DNA of 64,000 bases from Congeria kusceri (taxonomy: Eukaryota; Mollusca; Bivalvia; Myida; Dreissenidae): NCBI GenBank assembly GCA_027627225.1, contig CM051034.1, forward strand, positions 15,243,480-15,307,479. The letters run 5' to 3'. Within the stretch, counting starts at the first letter, position 1. Every line of letters begins with the position of its first letter. Below are positions 58,859-64,000 of this stretch, in pieces. The position numbers and the translations under genes were made by a program. The notes below the pieces were generated by a model that was not told where the DNA came from, searched no databases, and saw only the letters and a program-made list of their open reading frames with translations.

Positions 58859-61254
58859 ATTCTTTATAGATACCTGCGACACAAAGCGTCCTTTATAAAT
58901 TTCCTTTCCCATAAGCGCACTGAGTGCAATCTTTAAGCGACTACCGTTCAATTAATAGCTGATTAAATAGTTATTGTAGATTGACTAATTGTTAATAAAT
59001 TTAACAAGAAGCACTTTCATAAAATGTTTTAAATAAGTACACATCAAAGCGAATCATATACAAAAAAATGACCATGCTCGTTGATTTACGTTCCACCAAC
59101 ATTCTTTTTTTTTTTGGCAACATTATGATGTTATTACATATTTTGCAATGAGATAGCATATTGTTAATACAATACATTTTGGGAATGGACTTATATTTGT
59201 TGTCATAGAACATAATAAACTATAGTACTATGACATTAATACAATATTTTGGGGGATTGGGCTTTGACTACTAGGTGTTGTAATGAACATTATATACCAA
59301 TTAGTCACTGAGATGACCAACAGGTGATTTAAATGGGCTGCAATTGTGTGAGATACAATCCGCAACAGTTTGTGACAATATATGCGCCGAACAGTCAACA
59401 ATCCATCGAGTCTGAACACCTACTTGTGTATGTGTGATCAACACGCATCTGACTGCAAGACCGTTTCAATGGCGTACGGCAACTCTATAAGGGGTCGTTG
59501 TTTTTGTGCGAAAGCGAATACAATAGCACAAAGCAGGACAGCGGGTCTTTAATTAATGGGTATCAGTGTCGCTAGAAGTCGGTGTGGTAAACTCTTTTGA
59601 ACACTGTCACAGTCACCACTGAGTGAATGGGGTGAAACTATTTGAAAATCGGCAAAAACGTATCTGCTTAAATAGATCTTCGCTATGCTGACGAAGATAA
59701 GAAAATAATTGCACGTGGTACACTCCCGTCTTTGTTCTTATATCCAGTTCTTCAATTTCTCAGTTCAATGTGTTTCTTTTTTCCAATGAAATAAAATTAG
59801 GGATCATTAGGTGCGTAAGCGGTGCGTATTTTGTTTAAAATGTTATTAAAGACGCAAGCGACTTCCTGCCTGCCACGCGTTGTCTTCGAAATCCGCACCC
59901 AATGCTATTCGAACCCACATAATGAAATAACTAAATGGCTTGGAATTAAAGGAAAACTGCCATTTTCATTGATCAGACATGCACGAAAATAATAATTGTA
60001 GCGTGTGACATGTCTTTTTTGCTTAAAACAGACAAAATGAAAAGAGGAAATAGCGACTTGTGAGCGGATAATTACATCCCTGTACGCAAGATTATTTTGA
60101 GTCTGATTAACCGAAAACTTGTAGCAAATGAGAGCATTGGATATATCCTTTTTATACTACGTTATGATATTTCGTAATGTAATGGTATTTTCACTATCAT
60201 CGCATTAAACCAGTACCAGACAAATCATATTCATGAGTACATACATTTCGAACTATGGACCATACTATTTTTCAAGCAGAAAATATGAGCATAATAACTC
60301 GTACAGTCAATAGCGATTTTAAAACTCACATTCCAAATACTCTACGTCCAAAATCACGACATGGACAGTAAGAAAGATGATGAGCTAAATTAAATGGGAC
60401 GAATCTCTTAACGTGCTATCATAAATTTCCACAAGTCGTGCCCATCGTCTTTGAACGCGGACAATTTGCCGTTATTTTATAGCGACAAATTTGCGAACGG
60501 GCATCAATAGTTAAAGTAAAACACAGTTACACCCCATAAACTCCTCATAATCCAGAACTTAAAAGCGTCTTATCGAGCTTAACAGATGTTGTTTCTTGGA
60601 GATAAAGTCTCTTTAGCAGGGTTCTTAACTGATTATCTGACTTCTTAATTCAGGTAATTGTTAATAAATGTTTTATCGACAGTTAAGGAGCCTCAGAAGA
60701 CGTTCGCGTCAGTATCCGCCAGTGAATCATAAGAGATGTCATAATTTTGTAAATTCATGCCGTTAGGCCTTTTAGTACAAAACAAGCGTTTGTGAATGTG
60801 TTAGATGCCTGTTAAAACCATTGTTACGTACATTTAAAAATACCACAAACATTTCATTGCTTAAGAAATTATGCAAAGGATATGAAATTATCAGTGTTCA
60901 AATGAATAATTCTGATACACAAAGGCTCCATCTATTAAAGTTTAAACTGAACAGACGCATCTTATATTTTAATGTTTGTAAGTGTGTTTCAAAAGCGACC
61001 GAACGGGTACTGCATAACTGTTTAAAAGATAACTGTATTTCAATAGTTATAGTTTACAAAAACAACCATCTTTTAATGTTTATACTTTTGAGAGCGAACA
61101 ACCTTTGAATACATGTACGATTTATTTATTTATCGGTAAGAATCATAACTTTTGTTTAGATATTGGTATATTACCTAATTTCAGTACAGATTTTTATGGT
61201 TCACAAAATAATCTGTACATAATGCAGTCGCGACTTCTTAATTGTCCAATAAAC
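58859..61254. other. unassigned repeat-poor DNA upstream of the Tae4-like gene
   Basis: No gene or repeat is supported. If the first exon at 58572 is right, the gene's promoter would lie at the left of this stretch. No convincing TATA box was identified on the minus strand within the first 200 bases. Confidence 0.35.
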
Positions 61255-61523
61255 CTGGGCCCGTATTCACCAATACATTCTTAGACTTAATAATAAAGAA
61301 CAGACTTAGACTCAAGAAAAAATAGTCCAGCGTCTGCAAATGTACTGGGTACCAATGTTGCTGATGTCATTAACAAAATCATTCTAAATAAAGAATGCTG
61401 TAATGAGAGATGGTCAATACCAAGTTAGATTCAACATTAAAGCGTTCTTAAAACAATACAGTTCAAGAATGTTCTTTATTCTTAGTCTTAAGTCTAAGAA
61501 TGGTTTGGTGATTACGGTCCCAG
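61255..61523. mobile_element. 269-bp MITE with about 33-bp terminal inverted repeats
   Basis: Left end CTGGGCCCGTATTCACCAAT then ATTCTTAGACTTAA; right end TTAAGTCTAAGAATGGTTTG then GTGATTACGGTCCCAG. These are reverse complements with a few mismatches. Interior tracts mirror as well (AATAAAGAACA and TGTTCTTTATT). It is non-coding, and similar in length and tip sequence to the element at 13737-14003. Confidence 0.85.
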
Positions 61524-64000
61524 CATATCTCTTTCCTTTCCTCTTTCCTGTGTTCAAATATCTTTTTCTTGAACGGATATTTTTTTCTACATCAGAGAAC
61601 TATATCCTTTTTCACTATTATATACTGTATATTAATATAATTGGCTTTTTATTTTAATTTTCTTGCGAGCATAAAGACATGGACAAAATACCCAACAATT
61701 ATCTATATAGACTCGCGTCTCCACTAAATGTTAGGTATTTGACAGTTTGATTTGCACCAACGCTTCCGATCGCTAAATTTCAAAATCACCAAAACGACGC
61801 ACTTGATACCGATTTCTCCGTTTACATCCTGACAATGATAGCGAAAATTGAGAGGGGTCTACTAGATGAAAGCGTAATCTAAGTTCACAAAACCGTCTTT
61901 GTTTTAGGTATTACTCAGGCAGGTCGTGATTTTTGTTTTCAAGTCTTCAACCGCATGTTTGCTTTCATTTCGATTTTCAGATTGTCTAGATCGGTGGATA
62001 GATTTATAAAACGTTTTATTCATGCGCATGGAGCGGTTATGTTATCTCCGGTCGTGTGTAATTTTATAAACTAGGTGAGTCCGTAAACATTGGGAGTTGA
62101 ACGGAGTGTACTTTCTTCGGTCTTAAGTTAAGGTAGTTTAAAACATAGATAAGATAGGTGAATATTTTAAATAACGATGAGGAGACGACGTTGTACATGC
62201 AGCCAATACTTTTAAGACTTTAGATATTCTCTCTAGAATAGGACAGGATATAGGATCAGAAAAGATACAGGGCCCAAAATAGCGAGAAAGCCGAGACAAT
62301 TCTTTGAAATTAAACATTATATTTTAAGAACAATGCATTCTAGTGCACGTGCAGTGGGAAACACTAAATCCACATGCAGTGGTATTTGAGACATGTCTAT
62401 AGTTTGCCCATATATTTAGAAATCTTCCAAAGAAACAGCATGTTTATGATTGGACTGTCACAACGGAATAAGTCGGGCAAACCAAACACGGTCGTTTTCC
62501 CGACTGTAATACTGTCATACTATATATTTTAATGTATGTTGTACGCGCGTAAGATTGGTGTTCAGTAAAACATATCTTGTCTGATGATTTGTAGAATTTT
62601 CTGACAAATACATTAACTATATCGTTCATTGAAAGCCAGAAGGGGCTACCAGCCTTCTTTGCACATATGCTGATGACGCCTTCTGGCTTCCAAGGGGACG
62701 ATATGCAGTTCAAACTAGTCACTGCGTGTATTCCGAAAACGAAACCAAATATGCATTAATCATTTTCGTGTATTTTGCAGAATTTTAAATTTCGCGTTGC
62801 CTTGAAATTCAAACCAAATTTCAATGACATTTGTATAATATTACATAAATACCGAAAGCGTCCGCCATACAGGGTCAAATTATATTTACTTATAAATAAA
62901 ATATGTGTACCTATTTTCCATGATATATAATACGTTGAATACATGCGGTTTGGTATAAAGTTTCGCTTGCAAAACGTGAAGAGGCATATAGCAATAATTA
63001 TTATTAAGAAGCTGTCGACTGAAGCTGCATATCTTATTCGGTCATGAACCGTACACATGCCTAGCAGTGTATTATACCACGCCATGGTTTAAACGGGCAT
63101 CAGTGAATATGTCAAAATAAAAAATATATAATTTGTGTTTTGGGTGACTCTCAAAGTAAAACAAAACATAGTACAATCTGCAAAAAACAACAACAACAGA
63201 AATCACACTCATGAAAATACTAGTATAAGTTTGAAAGGGTATGCGTTAACAGACGACGTTATTATCAACTGACGTACACGTAAAATCTTTACGTTTGTAA
63301 CTTTACAGGAGCTAACAATGGACAAGTTCTGTAAATCACATCGATACTATTTGACAGAAATATGTCTCCTCTGTTACATTTTTACCATGCAGTGATGATG
63401 ATCATCTGTTCTAGATGATGCGGGGTTTAAGCCCTCATACCCATAATTATATTGGTATAATATACACGTGTTTAACATCATTTTAAATTACATTAATTTT
63501 AGGTCAAACATTTGAGGTAGTTTCGAGTTTTGCGTACTGAGTGTTTAAAACAAGACCTCAAAATATATATATTCAACACGTCCCTTTAATTCGAGAGTGT
63601 CTGTTTCTTCCTAAAATTGTCATTAATCTTTCATTTTATGAGACATTTCACTCGATACGCTATTGCACTTTCAAATTAAAACGACAAAAACGACCGTGTT
63701 ATATACGCTTTACAAATTTGCTACACCGAAGTGATATGGTACGCTAAGGGGCTGGTACATTGAAGATGTATAAATTTGCAAAAAATAACATGTCGTATTT
63801 TACCTTCGCCTGACAAGGACAGCGTGTAATAGAAATTATTGAAAATAGATAAACTTGGTTATACTGATATAAATCACAAACACGTTTTTTAACAATCTGG
63901 ATGTGTTAATTGTCAATATATATAAAGCTTTGAGTGAAAACACGTAGATTAAACGACGAATCAACTGTTATATACATGTTGTTCAGTATACTTAATTATC
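61524..64000. other. unassigned AT-rich DNA to window end
   Basis: No exon, RNA or repeat is supported. Minus-strand frames at 62444-62722 and 62756-63085 (92 and 109 codons) have no recognisable domain. The second contains a hydrophobic SFLIIIIAICLFTFC stretch but no consistent splice signals. Confidence 0.35.

Overview
The window looks like AT-rich nuclear DNA of an animal, most likely a bivalve mollusc. It has long gene-free stretches, GT/AG-type introns, tRNA-derived SINEs, many short inverted-repeat transposons and numerous minisatellites. No bacterial-style operon, rRNA gene or intact tRNA gene is visible. The assignment to bivalves, perhaps a dreissenid-type mussel, rests on my memory of the repeat families, chiefly the inverted-repeat element built around AGCCTGTGCAGTC. 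It is inference.

One gene is well supported. It lies on the minus strand between about 56.2 and 57.2 kb, with a possible first exon at 58.57-58.66 kb. Its central exon encodes a whole domain resembling the type VI secretion amidase effector family Tae4, a bacterial cell-wall peptidase family that some animals have acquired by horizontal transfer as dae genes. The exon has a clear 3' acceptor and 5' donor. It joins in phase to a last exon with stop codon and poly(A) signal. At the position where the family carries its catalytic cysteine this copy has serine (TCG), while the downstream Gly-His is kept. It may therefore be a non-catalytic, repurposed form.

A second, weaker gene signal is a TATA box at 49.90 kb on the plus strand. 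It is followed by a possible leader and a short first coding exon (50144-50236) in a repeat-poor region.

Layout: 1-3 kb is AT-rich with a recurring short motif. 3.0-3.8 kb is a 34-bp minisatellite. 5.4-9.6 kb holds an inverted-repeat element and a mobile element with about 165-bp internal repeats. 10.3-14.4 kb is a run of five distinct tandem repeats plus a nested inverted-repeat insertion. 15.7-16.6 kb holds another repeat element and a 148-bp hairpin. 17.3-20.5 kb is a degenerate satellite split by a composite transposon. 23.1-23.7 kb is a trinucleotide array. 25.5-27.6 kb holds transposon copies and a SINE with target duplications. 28.8-32.5 kb holds 54-bp and 30-bp arrays with transposons between. 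33.5-48.5 kb is a mosaic of hAT-like, TTAA-flanked, SINE and LINE remnants. 48.5-53.2 kb is repeat-poor with the candidate promoter and a 71-bp triplication. 53.2-64 kb holds the Tae4-like gene, two short inverted-repeat elements in or beside its upstream intron, and one 269-bp inverted-repeat element.
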